DNA of 51,663 nt from Mariniblastus sp. (GTDB lineage Bacteria > Planctomycetota > Planctomycetia > Pirellulales > Pirellulaceae): positions 1 through 51,663 of the forward strand of contig JAPKBL010000027.1 in the NCBI GenBank assembly GCA_028823415.1, given 5' to 3'. Both the position numbers and the translations under genes were made by a program. Positions within the stretch are counted from its first letter, which is position 1, and each line of letters begins with the position of its first letter. Of the stretch, positions 9,871 through 18,305 are shown piece by piece. The notes beneath the pieces were generated by a model that ran no database searches, had not been told where the DNA came from, and saw nothing but the letters and a program-made list of their open reading frames with translations.

Positions 9871-9979
9871 GGTCTATTATGACGCACGTTAAGAAGGACT
9901 GTTCCCCTAAGGATAGGGATTTGACTGAAATTCCTACACCGCCGAGTTTGATAATATCGCCCGTGAAGCCCGTGAAACC

Positions 9980-11374
9980 CTATTTTTTACTGCGCAACGC
10001 GACATCCAGCTCGGAATAAACTTCTTGATCCGAAAATCCCAGTTGGGACAGTTTTGCGGCAGCGTTTTGTCGGCGAAGTCGCTCGGAAGGGTTTTGGGCG
10101 AGTTGGATCAGGCAATTATTCCAATCTCTCGGTGAATTGCAGACCATCAAAGACTCGCCTGATTTGGCCAGAAGGCCGTCCAGTCCCATGGTTGTTGTGA
10201 CTAATGGCTTTCCGAAAAAGACCGCTTCACAATTTTTGATTTTGAGACCTGTTCCGAATTCCACTGGATTAATTACTACGTCAATCTGGTGGTAGAATTC
10301 TGCCAATTCATTGACTGAACCGATGGTGGTGATGTTGCTGTATTCTTTCAGTAAGCTTGGGGAGGCCTCGGAGATTGCATCACAGATCTTGCCGGCAACG
10401 ATTAGGCGAATCTCACACTGATCGGAGATTGCCGTCCATGATTGGCTGATGAAATTAGTAAAGGAACGAAGGTTAGATGCGTTGGCCGAAGCGAGATACC
10501 CGATCGTGAAAGTTTCCGAAGTCGATCGTTGTTTTTTGGGAGCGGGCAGTGGCTCTGGAGTATGGCCACAAACCAAAACATTTTTCTCTGGGACTAAGTC
10601 ACGAAATAAATTTGCTTCTTCAATTTGAATCGCAAGAATCGTGTCGAAGAGTCGAAGCACTTCGGTTTCTTCTTTGCGGTTGATGTCAAGCCAGTGGACC
10701 AGTCCGCGTTCCTGAAATTGTTCGTTGCGAAGATGAAGGATGTCATGCGTGTCGAGAAGGCAGTGAATTTTTTTTCGTTGCGTGAAGGTCAAGGCTTCCA
10801 AAAGGTAGCTCAGTTTGACGTATTCGATGATAACTGAATCGGGGGCGAAGGATTGGATTGACTCTTGAAAGGCATTGATCGCCCAGGGCCATCGATAATC
10901 AGCGAGTGTTGTCGTTGAAGCCGCGGTTTGATTGGTTAAAGTGTCTTTGGAAGATGGTCCTGGTGAAGACTTACGTTTCCCGAAATGGTCTTTTCCGAAT
11001 TGATGCTTAATCGCTTTCAAGTACCATGCGATTTTTTTGCTTAGTTGTTTGGGCGGCTGACTCGATCGATTGACCTCGACGTCGAGTTTTTGTGCCTCAA
11101 TGATTCGCCGGTCTTCATCCGTCAATTCTGAGTGAGCGTGATGGATTTGTGTGGTCGCGCTCAGGAAAAAGACACGGACGCGGTATCCTGAGCGGCTCAA
11201 GAACTCAACTAAGCGAGCGATTCGTTGTTCAGCGCCGGTCGATCGCCGCCAAAACGGTAAATCGGTTGCCAGCAGAATGCGGTGCGGAGTCAAGGGATCG
11301 CCGAAGTTTGAGACAATGAAGTGAGGGGTATCCTGTCGGCTTTCAAGTTTATCGAGCCAGCCTGTCGTTAACAA
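9980..11374 (-). CDS. GT4-like (GT-B) glycosyltransferase
   Basis: A 464-aa retaining glycosyltransferase of GT-B fold. The N-lobe opens with HRILLATDLPFW and a GAEQRIARLVEFL helix, the usual acceptor-side layout. The C-lobe contains FTIGYLAS and ends with the donor-binding block VINPVEFGTGLKIKNCEA, close to the family E-x7-E region. The start is a TTG at 11374 with a weak GGA upstream; no ATG lies near the N-terminus. The gene is divergent from the aldo/keto reductase across 74 bp, so promoters for both probably sit there. It begins the minus-strand glycan block that runs to 4083. Confidence 0.85.
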   Translation of the reverse strand: MLTTGWLDKLESRQDTPHFIVSNFGDPLTPHRILLATDLPFWRRSTGAEQRIARLVEFLSRSGYRVRVFFLSATTQIHHAHSELTDEDRRIIEAQKLDVEVNRSSQPPKQLSKKIAWYLKAIKHQFGKDHFGKRKSSPGPSSKDTLTNQTAASTTTLADYRWPWAINAFQESIQSFAPDSVIIEYVKLSYLLEALTFTQRKKIHCLLDTHDILHLRNEQFQERGLVHWLDINRKEETEVLRLFDTILAIQIEEANLFRDLVPEKNVLVCGHTPEPLPAPKKQRSTSETFTIGYLASANASNLRSFTNFISQSWTAISDQCEIRLIVAGKICDAISEASPSLLKEYSNITTIGSVNELAEFYHQIDVVINPVEFGTGLKIKNCEAVFFGKPLVTTTMGLDGLLAKSGESLMVCNSPRDWNNCLIQLAQNPSERLRRQNAAAKLSQLGFSDQEVYSELDVALRSKK

Positions 11375-11448
11375 CTTTATTCCAAAATTGATAAGGCGGC
11401 TTGTTAATGCGGGTGTTCAATAGAAAATAGACTTTTTAATTCCAATGC

Positions 11449-12504
11449 GTGAGTGCAGGGCGGAGAACTTTGAAATCTTATCAACCGGATGTTAATCGAT
11501 ACGACGGCCGCATGGTTTACAGGCGGTGTGGCCGATCTGGATTGAAATTACCGGCGGTCACCCTCGGTTGTTGGCACAATTTTGGCGGTGATGCACCGAC
11601 TGCGAACCAGCGTCAAATGATCTACACCGCCTTTGACGCCGGGATTACGCATTTCGATTTGGCGAACAACTATGGGCCGCCTTATGGAAGTGCTGAGAGA
11701 AATGTCGGGCGAATTCTGAATGACTTACCGCGGGATGAAATTTTAATTTCTTCCAAGGCGGGATACGACATGTGGCCGGGGCCCTACGGTGAATGGGGGT
11801 CGCGAAAATACATGCTGGCCAGTCTCGACCAATCTTTACGACGGGTTGATGTCGATTACTTTGATATTTTTTACAGTCATCGTTTCGACCCAGACACACC
11901 ATTGGAAGAGACTTTGGGAGCATTGAACACAGCCGTTCAGCAAGGCAAAGCGCTGTATGTTGGGATTTCAAGTTACTCGACTCAGCAGACTCAAGACGCG
12001 ATAGAAATTTGCCGGTCTAATGGATGGGAGAGGCTGTTAATCCACCAACCGAATTATTCTTTATTTAATCGTTGGATCGAGGATCGACTCACTGGAGCTT
12101 GCGAAGAGAAAGGGGTGGGAATGATCGCTTTCTGTCCTCTGTATCAGGGCTTGCTAACTGATAAATATTTGTCTGAGATTCCGAAGGGTTCTCGCGCGGC
12201 CAATTCCCCCAGTACGTTGCGGCCCGATGAATTATCCATCGAGGTCTTAGAGGTTGTTTCGAGCCTCAATACACTTGCTTTAAATCGAGGGCAAACGCTT
12301 GCCCAAATGGCAGTGGCTTGGATTTTGAGGTTGCCGCAAATTACGAGTGTGCTTTGCGGCGCGAGTCGGCCCGAGCAAATCCTGGAAAACTGTGCCGCCC
12401 TTGAGAATTTGCATTTCTCAGACGAAGAAATTGAGGAACTCGATCGCCTGACGAAGGAGATCGAGTTACCGGCTTCGCTTTGGGCAAAGGAAAATGATGG
12501 CTAA
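11449..12504 (+). CDS. aldo/keto reductase, L-glyceraldehyde 3-phosphate reductase type (YghZ/Gpr-like)
   Basis: An NADPH-dependent aldo/keto reductase of the AKR14-type group; E. coli YghZ reduces L-glyceraldehyde 3-phosphate and methylglyoxal. The (beta/alpha)8 barrel shows FDLANNYGPPYGSAE (catalytic Asp and Tyr), the Lys in SSKAGYDMWPGPYGEW, and the His in FYSHRFD. The last two blocks match YghZ almost residue for residue. The upstream GTG (11449) is given. A TTG at 11470 preceded by GGAG is a good alternative, while the ATG at 11512 would cut into the homologous N-terminus. It is cytoplasmic and 62 bp upstream of the zinc-ribbon gene. Confidence 0.92.
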   Translation: MSAGRRTLKSYQPDVNRYDGRMVYRRCGRSGLKLPAVTLGCWHNFGGDAPTANQRQMIYTAFDAGITHFDLANNYGPPYGSAERNVGRILNDLPRDEILISSKAGYDMWPGPYGEWGSRKYMLASLDQSLRRVDVDYFDIFYSHRFDPDTPLEETLGALNTAVQQGKALYVGISSYSTQQTQDAIEICRSNGWERLLIHQPNYSLFNRWIEDRLTGACEEKGVGMIAFCPLYQGLLTDKYLSEIPKGSRAANSPSTLRPDELSIEVLEVVSSLNTLALNRGQTLAQMAVAWILRLPQITSVLCGASRPEQILENCAALENLHFSDEEIEELDRLTKEIELPASLWAKENDG

Positions 12505-12566
12505 ATTGACGGATCGTAATGAAATTGAATCGGAATCTGACTATTGTTGATTTCTTGGAGATGAGA

Positions 12567-12923
12567 ATGGAAGAAAAACCGATGGCCCGTTTGATGGTAA
12601 CGGAGACGGATGTTGACGCTGGTTTTTATAAAGCTGCACTCGAGGGAAGTGGCATTACCGTTTTTGTGAATGGCATGGAGGGGTCGGCTTTCGGGGCGGC
12701 ATTGGATGGCCCCAGTGAAATTGAAATTATCGTCTATCAGAGTGATCTCGAAGCTTCCCAGGCGATCATTGCTGAGTTGGATGAGGAACCAGAAGATGAA
12801 ATTCCTGCTTGGAATTGTTCTTGCGGGGCGGAGGTTGACGAGGGATTTGGTGTTTGTTGGTCGTGTGGTGGTGAGTACGATGCGGGTGCTGAATCGTCCG
12901 AGAACGATAGTACTTCAAGCTGA
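12567..12923 (+). CDS. DUF2007-like protein with C-terminal zinc ribbon (paralogue 1)
   Basis: A small acidic cytoplasmic protein, 118 aa from the ATG at 12567, chosen because GGAG ends 6 bp before it; the frame is open to 12519. Residues about 8-60 look like the DUF2007/putative signal-transducing fold: an extended strand, a helix, VFVNG and then IEIIVYQSDLEASQ. A linker leads to CSCGAEVDEGFGVCWSCG, a CxC-x10-CxxC site that should bind one zinc. A Ser/Asp-rich tail follows. The protein encoded at 17205-17528 has the same architecture and nearly the same zinc site. The function is unknown. The gene is 34 bp before the glutaminyl cyclase gene. Confidence 0.78.
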   Translation: MEEKPMARLMVTETDVDAGFYKAALEGSGITVFVNGMEGSAFGAALDGPSEIEIIVYQSDLEASQAIIAELDEEPEDEIPAWNCSCGAEVDEGFGVCWSCGGEYDAGAESSENDSTSS

Positions 12924-12957
12924 TGAAATGATTTGTAATTTTTTGATTGTTGATTGA

Positions 12958-13830
12958 ATGGCAAAGAAAAAACCAAAGCGACGCACTGGATTTCCCCCTG
13001 CTGCGGAGGCTCAGCAAATTATCAGTAGTACGGGGCAACGGCCGATGCGCTGGGGCTTAATTGTGTTATTTCTGGTGATTGCTGTCGGTGGCTCCTACCT
13101 TGCTGTTTGGCTTCGGCAGCATGACACGTCGCCTCGTTACACGTTTGAATTGATTAAAAAATATCCTCATGACGAGCAGGCCTTCACTCAAGGATTGCTA
13201 TTCCACGACGGTTTTTTGTGGGAGAGTACTGGCCGTTATGGAGAATCGACTGTTCGTAAGATCGACCTCGAAACTGGTGAAATTATTCGGCAGCACTCAC
13301 TTGATGATAATTTGTTTGGCGAAGGACTGGTGCAATACAGGGATCGCCTGATTCAGTTGACTTGGAAGGCTGGGAAGGCCTTGGTCTATGACATGGATTT
13401 GAACCCAATCGAAGAGTTCAGCTATCCCGGTCAAGGGTGGGGGTTGGCAACCGATGGTAACGATCTGATTCTCAGCGACGGCAGTTCGGTCTTGAAATTT
13501 ATTGACCCCGAGACCTTTGATATAAAGAAACCTCTTCGCGTCTTGCGAAAAGGGGGCATTGCCGTTGGGCAGTTAAATGAATTGGAATATGCCGGTGGGA
13601 AAATTTATGCCAATCGATATTTATACGACTTAATTTACGAGATCGATATTAATACGGGGAACGTCGTCGGCATCATTGACCTCGCGGGTTTGTGGCCGAT
13701 CAGTGAGCGTCCCGAGGATGGTGTTCTCAATGGAATTGCGGTCACTCGGGATCTGCCCCCCCGAATGTTTGTGACGGGTAAACTCTGCCCGTATATCTAT
13801 GAGATTAAATTGGTTCAAGTGCCTAGATAG
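12958..13830 (+). CDS. glutaminyl-peptide cyclotransferase (plant/bacterial beta-propeller type)
   Basis: Converts N-terminal Gln of peptides or proteins to pyroglutamate, releasing ammonia. A basic start (KKKPKRR) and a membrane helix at about 33-52 (WGLIVLFLVIAVGGSYLAV) anchor it, with the catalytic domain outside. The domain has YPHDEQAFTQGLLF, the hallmark opening of the family, then repeated propeller blades (STVRKIDLETGE, GWGLATDGNDLILSDGS) and ends with VLNGIAV and FVTGKLCPYIYEIKL. The 290-aa length fits. Targets are probably secreted proteins after signal-peptide removal. It sits after the zinc-ribbon gene with a 34-bp gap. Confidence 0.93.
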   Translation: MAKKKPKRRTGFPPAAEAQQIISSTGQRPMRWGLIVLFLVIAVGGSYLAVWLRQHDTSPRYTFELIKKYPHDEQAFTQGLLFHDGFLWESTGRYGESTVRKIDLETGEIIRQHSLDDNLFGEGLVQYRDRLIQLTWKAGKALVYDMDLNPIEEFSYPGQGWGLATDGNDLILSDGSSVLKFIDPETFDIKKPLRVLRKGGIAVGQLNELEYAGGKIYANRYLYDLIYEIDINTGNVVGIIDLAGLWPISERPEDGVLNGIAVTRDLPPRMFVTGKLCPYIYEIKLVQVPR

Positions 13831-14226
13831 TCGTCGATCGGGATTGTGTCCGAGTGTGCATTTGATCAGAGAATCAATGTTCCGCGAATCAAATGGCCTT
13901 GCGTTCGGTTCGAGCGAAGTTCCAGCCCGAACTCTCTATCGGGAAGCTCAATGGTGATCGAGCTCGATTCTCGCGGCAGACCGCGTAAATGCGCTGCAAA
14001 GACATGTCGTTGGTGCGGGGCAACCTCTTCGCGTGCGCACGTTCGTCTCGGGGTCGGATTAATTTGATTCTGAGGGTTGTGTGTCAGGAATTCTTCGTCG
14101 AACCCCGAGATACTATTGGACGATGACAAATCATGACCAACAATTAATCGGCCTCTTGAAATTCGGGCGTTCCCGTTTGTTTGGCAAGGTCAATAACGCT
14201 GATTTATTCCGGCCTGATTTTGTAAT
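13831..14226. other. 396-bp gap with no convincing gene
   Basis: Between the glutaminyl cyclase and polysaccharide deacetylase genes. A minus-strand frame of 87 codons (13866-14129, TTG start) and a plus-strand frame of 73 codons (13846-14067) overlap each other; neither has a recognisable domain or ribosome-binding site. The end of the minus frame (about its last 40 residues) alternates hydrophobic and charged residues like a beta-rich protein, so a gene remnant is possible. A 12-bp palindrome ATCGAGCTCGAT and a short CGCGG-CAGA-CCGCG hairpin lie in the middle. Promoter signals for the deacetylase gene are expected at the right end but are not clear. Confidence 0.5.
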
Positions 14227-15168
14227 ATGAACTACTGGAAATCTAAACTCATTGACGCCTACCGTTTTGCGTCGTGGCCTTATCGCTGGTCAATGCACCG
14301 CCGCATGGCACGCTCGGGAGAAGTCCCCGTATTGGCTCTGTTCTATCATCGTGTCGCGGATGATCATCAGAATGCATGGACCATTGGGCGTGATGATTTT
14401 CAACGTCAAATCGATTGGCTGCAGGATCATTTTGAGATCGTTGACTTGCAGGAGTGTCAGCGTCGCATCCGAAGCGGGTTTAATAAGCGTCCCACGGTCG
14501 CGATTACGTTTGATGATGGCTATGCAGACAACTGCGAATTCGCTTTACCGATGCTGATTGAAAGGCGAATTCCGGTAACGTATTTTGTGACCACCCAGCA
14601 CACACTTCATCAGCAGGCTTTTGAGCACGATCTGGATATCCAAAAGCCATTGCCAACAAACTCGATCGAGTCGCTTCGGGCGCTGGATCTGGCCGGGGTT
14701 GAAATTGGCGCTCATAGTCGCTCGCATCTCGATCTTGGTAAAGTGACTTGTGAAAAAACGTTGATCGATGAAGTCATCGCGTCTTCGAAGGAACTTGAGT
14801 CTGCCATCGGGCGTAAAGTCAGATACTTTGCATTTCCGTATGGCTTGCATTCCAATTTAAATGCCAACGTATTTGCGATGTTGAAAGAGGCTGGATTTCT
14901 CGGTGCGTGTTCTGCGTACCAGGGATGGAATGAAATCGGTATGGATGATTTCCACATTCAACGAATTCACGGCGACCCCAGTTTTTCACGATTCAAAAAT
15001 TGGATGACATTTGATCCACGGGTCGCGCGGGTCAAGAGATTTGATTACTCAGCGGGTAAGTTTGATAAATCCAAATTAGATTCCTCTCTTGCGAAACCGA
15101 CCGTTGGAATTCCGCTGGGAGAGATCAATTTGATGCCTAGCACCTACCAACATCCAACCGTCCCGTGA
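14227..15168 (+). CDS. polysaccharide deacetylase family protein (CE4/NodB fold)
   Basis: A 313-aa metal-dependent deacetylase for N- or O-acetyl groups on polysaccharide. The NodB motifs are complete: TFDDGY with Asp96 and Asp97, HSRSH with His163 and His167 as metal ligands, and RYFAFPYG as motif 3. The opening VLALFYHRV is typical of the family. No clear signal peptide is seen, only a short aromatic N-terminus, so it may act in the cytoplasm or by non-classical export. The minus-strand glycosyltransferase block 3 kb away makes a surface-glycan substrate plausible. 173 bp separate it from the acyltransferase gene. Confidence 0.92.
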   Translation: MNYWKSKLIDAYRFASWPYRWSMHRRMARSGEVPVLALFYHRVADDHQNAWTIGRDDFQRQIDWLQDHFEIVDLQECQRRIRSGFNKRPTVAITFDDGYADNCEFALPMLIERRIPVTYFVTTQHTLHQQAFEHDLDIQKPLPTNSIESLRALDLAGVEIGAHSRSHLDLGKVTCEKTLIDEVIASSKELESAIGRKVRYFAFPYGLHSNLNANVFAMLKEAGFLGACSAYQGWNEIGMDDFHIQRIHGDPSFSRFKNWMTFDPRVARVKRFDYSAGKFDKSKLDSSLAKPTVGIPLGEINLMPSTYQHPTVP

Positions 15169-15341
15169 TTGGGGTAGGGATGGAATCGAGTCGAAGCCTT
15201 GCTTGGGTCATCTTTGAATTCTTAATGGCTGCTGTCAATTGAGTCGAGAAGTGGGCTCTTGGTCTTGAAATCGCTTGTATCTTAAGAACAATGCTGGGAT
15301 AGTTAGTGCCAACGTTTGTCGTTTGTTTTAGGTCGAATTGA

Positions 15342-15950
15342 ATGAAGCAAGTCACGGTTCCCGTATTAGCAGCACTCGCGAAAGTGTTGAGCGGGGCGAC
15401 TGTGCGCTGGATTGGGTGCGAACCGGACGCATGTCAGCGAATTTATTTTGCAAACCACACCAGTCATCTCGACGCTCTGGTTTTATGGGCTTCGCTTCCC
15501 AAGAACATTCGTAATTTGACCCGTCCGGTCGCGGCGGTGGATTACTGGCAAAGTGGGCCGGTCCGACGTTATATGGCGACCGTTTTTAACGTCTTGCTGA
15601 TTGATCGAAAGAAAATCAAAGTTCACAACAGTCCGATCGACATGATGTTGAGAGAAATCGGAGACGTTAATTCGCTGATTGTCTTTCCGGAGGGTAGTCG
15701 CAACCTGTCTGGGAAAATGGGTGAATTCAAAAGCGGTCTATTCCACCTGGCCAAAAAGAGGCCGGACTTGGAATTGATGCCGGTTTACATAGATAACTTG
15801 AATCGTGTGATGCCCAAGGGGGAGTTTCTACCGGTACCCCTGTTGAGTTGCATTTCGATTGGGGCTCCGATTTGGCTGGAATCGGGAGAGAGCAAAGCGG
15901 AATTTCTCCAGCGAGCCCGAAAGTCGGTACTTAAAATGAAAGATTCTTGA
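15342..15950 (+). CDS. 1-acyl-sn-glycerol-3-phosphate acyltransferase-like protein (PlsC family)
   Basis: Transfers an acyl chain to lysophosphatidate or a related lysolipid at the inner membrane. The catalytic HX4D is NHTSHLD (His39, Asp44), and the acceptor-binding block is FPEGSRN. At 202 aa it is short for PlsC (often ~240 aa): the N-terminal membrane helix is largely missing and the protein may bind the membrane by its surface. 124 bp separate it from the CdsA-like gene, the next enzyme in the phosphatidate to CDP-diacylglycerol route, so the two probably work together. The acceptor could be a special lipid rather than bulk phospholipid. Confidence 0.9.
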   Translation: MKQVTVPVLAALAKVLSGATVRWIGCEPDACQRIYFANHTSHLDALVLWASLPKNIRNLTRPVAAVDYWQSGPVRRYMATVFNVLLIDRKKIKVHNSPIDMMLREIGDVNSLIVFPEGSRNLSGKMGEFKSGLFHLAKKRPDLELMPVYIDNLNRVMPKGEFLPVPLLSCISIGAPIWLESGESKAEFLQRARKSVLKMKDS

Positions 15951-16074
15951 TTTCTTCGGGCGGTTCTGGTTTGAATGCCTATCAATCCACCGAAACCCCT
16001 CGCATAATCTAGAGACCTCTGCCCCTTCCGTTACCGGGCCATTATCCGATTCGACGAAAACGACGACGTGAAAT

Positions 16075-17199
16075 GTGATTGACGCGACGCTCACAATCTT
16101 ACTTGCGATTCAGAATGAAGCCGCGTTCCCTTTAGGAACAGCAATGGGGTATTGGACTGTCGGATTGGTGTTGCTGGTTTGTTCGTTGGGGATCCTCTTA
16201 GCGGCAGGGCAAACGCTAAAACGGAAGCCTGAGTCGCATATCGATCCGGCGATTCTTCGAAATTTCAATAAACGAGTAACTTCCTGGTTGACGATCTGTG
16301 TGCTGCTGGTGGTTGCGTTAATGTTGCATCGGGGCGTGACGATAGCGTTGTTTGGGTTCGTTTCATTTTGGGCGCTTCGCGAGTTTATAACGATGACGCC
16401 AACCCGCCGAGGGGACCACCGGACGCTGTTCTGGGTCTTGTTTGGTTTCACACCACTTCAATATGTTTTGGTCGGCATTGATAACTATGATCTTTTCACG
16501 ATCGTTATTCCGGTTTATGCGTCGTTATTTATTCCTGCAAGAATTGCTTTTGCTGGTGATCATAAACGATTTTTAGAGCGTACCGCCAAAATCCAATTTG
16601 GGTTATTGATTTGCGTGTACTCATTGAGCCACGCCGCTGCATTGTTGAATTTAAATCTAGCGAAATGGGATTCGAGTATCGGTGCCTGGGAGAGTTGGAC
16701 AGAGGACACTGGAGGATTGTTGTTCTTTTTCATCGCGATTGTACAGGTCAGTGATATGTTGCATTTTCTTTGGGATCGATTGTTTGGTCGCCACGTGATT
16801 GCGCCGGCGGTCAATGCAACGAAGACTTGGGAGGGGCTGCTTGGGGCTGCCTGCTGCACTAGCTTGGTTGGAATGGTTATTCAGGTCTTGTTACCCGTCA
16901 CGCCGTTCACATGGTGGGGAGCTGGGTTTATGGCGTTAATTATTAGTGTCATGGCTTCCTCGGGAAGTATGACGATGTCTGCGATCAAAAGAGACCGCGG
17001 AGTCAAAGAGTACGGCACCTTAGTACTGGGACATGCCGGGGTGCTCGACAGGATCGATTCGATTTGTTTTGCTGCTCCCATTTTTTTTCATCTGACACGT
17101 TATTTCACCAACGCGGAAGGTCGGGTTGTTGATGTTGCCATTGATCAATCGGCTGCAGTGATTTCAATGGGAATGTCATGTATCCCATTCATGGCCTAG
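16075..17199 (+). CDS. CdsA-like phosphatidate cytidylyltransferase, variant signature
   Basis: A 374-aa polytopic membrane protein with about eight helices that would make CDP-diacylglycerol from phosphatidate and CTP. The CDP-diglyceride synthetase signature is recognisable at about 303-330 (IKRDRGVKEYG...GHAGVLDRID), as is the upstream KTWEG. Two consensus positions differ: the KD pair is KE, and HGG is HAG. The tail DRIDSICFAAPIFFHL resembles E. coli YnbB, a CdsA paralogue found beside other lipid genes, rather than housekeeping CdsA. The start is a GTG at 16075. It follows the PlsC-like gene, and its stop is 5 bp before the zinc-ribbon gene, or it overlaps that gene if the earlier ATG at 17178 is used. 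Confidence 0.88.
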   Translation: MIDATLTILLAIQNEAAFPLGTAMGYWTVGLVLLVCSLGILLAAGQTLKRKPESHIDPAILRNFNKRVTSWLTICVLLVVALMLHRGVTIALFGFVSFWALREFITMTPTRRGDHRTLFWVLFGFTPLQYVLVGIDNYDLFTIVIPVYASLFIPARIAFAGDHKRFLERTAKIQFGLLICVYSLSHAAALLNLNLAKWDSSIGAWESWTEDTGGLLFFFIAIVQVSDMLHFLWDRLFGRHVIAPAVNATKTWEGLLGAACCTSLVGMVIQVLLPVTPFTWWGAGFMALIISVMASSGSMTMSAIKRDRGVKEYGTLVLGHAGVLDRIDSICFAAPIFFHLTRYFTNAEGRVVDVAIDQSAAVISMGMSCIPFMA

Positions 17200-17204
17200 C
17201 TTGG

Positions 17205-17528
17205 ATGAATCCAACGGATCGACTCGAGAAAGTTGCGGAATTTAGTAATTCCATCCCAGCCCATTCTGCCCGAATTTTACTTGAGGCAAATGGAGTGCAG
17301 GCGATGGTGGTAGGCGATGTCATGAACGAGACGGGGCTTGAGCCGATTTCGGTCTATGTGCACGCGGACCAAGTGAGGACGGCGCGGTTGATCATTCGTG
17401 ATATCCCAGCCGCTTCGGAAGTTTTGATTCCGTCATGGATCTGTTCATGCGGAGCGGAAGTCGATGCGGGGTTCCATTGCTGTTGGTCTTGCGGTGAGGA
17501 AACCGAAGATCCTTCAGGAGGGGAGTGA
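17205..17528 (+). CDS. DUF2007-like protein with C-terminal zinc ribbon (paralogue 2)
   Basis: A 107-aa cytoplasmic protein from the ATG at 17205. An earlier ATG at 17178 would overlap the CdsA-like gene by 22 bp. The N-terminal half is a DUF2007-like fold (ARILLEANGVQAMVVGD, then an ISVYVHADQVRTAR strand-helix). The C-terminus carries WICSCGAEVDAGFHCCWSCG, with CxC-x10-CxxC spacing identical to the protein encoded at 12567-12923. An extra Cys precedes the CxxC. The function is unknown; the fold is sometimes called a putative signal transducer. Its position right behind the lipid genes suggests translational coupling with them. Confidence 0.78.
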   Translation: MNPTDRLEKVAEFSNSIPAHSARILLEANGVQAMVVGDVMNETGLEPISVYVHADQVRTARLIIRDIPAASEVLIPSWICSCGAEVDAGFHCCWSCGEETEDPSGGE

Positions 17529-17660
17529 TTGACAGTTATTCGGTATCCCAGGGATGTCGATTTGTGTGTAAAAAGAATGACCGGGGACGATTTCAGATCG
17601 CAAAGGATTCTGTTAAAGTGTGCCGGCAGTGGTCAACCAAAATTAAGGTAAATAGATTTC

Positions 17661-18293
17661 GTGGCTAGTTTAAAAAAAACAATTGAGATGTACGAGTTGG
17701 AGGTTCCTGTCGAGGCTTATCCGCGGCTGAAGCATTACTGTCAGGCTTTGTGGGAGATTAATCAGGACCTCAATCTCACGCGACACACCACCCACGAGCT
17801 GTTCGTCACTCGGGATCTGCTCGATACGATTGAATTATCGAAGTTAATTCCGAAAGGCAAGGAAGTACTGGATATTGGATCCGGTGGTGGTGTTCCTGGT
17901 TTGGTGTTGTCCGTTCTTCGCCCGGATTTGAAAATTTCGTTGACCGATTCGGTTGGAAAAAAAGCTGCTGCGTTGGGAGAGATTGCAGAAGTTATCAACG
18001 CAAGCGTTGAGATATACCATTGCCGAGCGGAAGAGCTGCTAGAGGATTTTCGATATGATTACTCCATCGCTCGCGCCGTCGGGCCGTTGAAAAAAATGGG
18101 TACTTGGTTTTCTGATTGCTGGCCATCGCTTGGTCGATTGCTGGCCATTAAAGGCCCCCAGTGGCTCACGGAAAAGGCCGAGGCTGATGAACTGGAATTG
18201 CTTGAGCAGGTCGATGTCCGCGTCATGACCGAATACGAAGTCCCCGGGGTCGATTGGAAAAGTGTGATTTTGCAACTCAAAGCGAGTTCCTGA
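17661..18293 (+). CDS. rsmG: 16S rRNA (guanine527-N7)-methyltransferase RsmG
   Basis: Methylates G527 of 16S rRNA with S-adenosylmethionine. The 210-aa length matches the family. The SAM-binding loop DIGSGGGVPG is at 71-80, followed by LTDSVGKKAAAL, CRAEEL and IARAVGPL, all typical of GidB/RsmG. The start is the GTG at 17661. In many bacteria rsmG follows mnmG near the origin; here no mnmG, parA or parB is beside it. A convergent zinc-ribbon membrane gene ends 12 bp away. The preceding 132 bp probably hold its promoter. Confidence 0.96.
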   Translation: MASLKKTIEMYELEVPVEAYPRLKHYCQALWEINQDLNLTRHTTHELFVTRDLLDTIELSKLIPKGKEVLDIGSGGGVPGLVLSVLRPDLKISLTDSVGKKAAALGEIAEVINASVEIYHCRAEELLEDFRYDYSIARAVGPLKKMGTWFSDCWPSLGRLLAIKGPQWLTEKAEADELELLEQVDVRVMTEYEVPGVDWKSVILQLKASS

Positions 18294-18305
18294 TGAGCGG
18301 TTACC

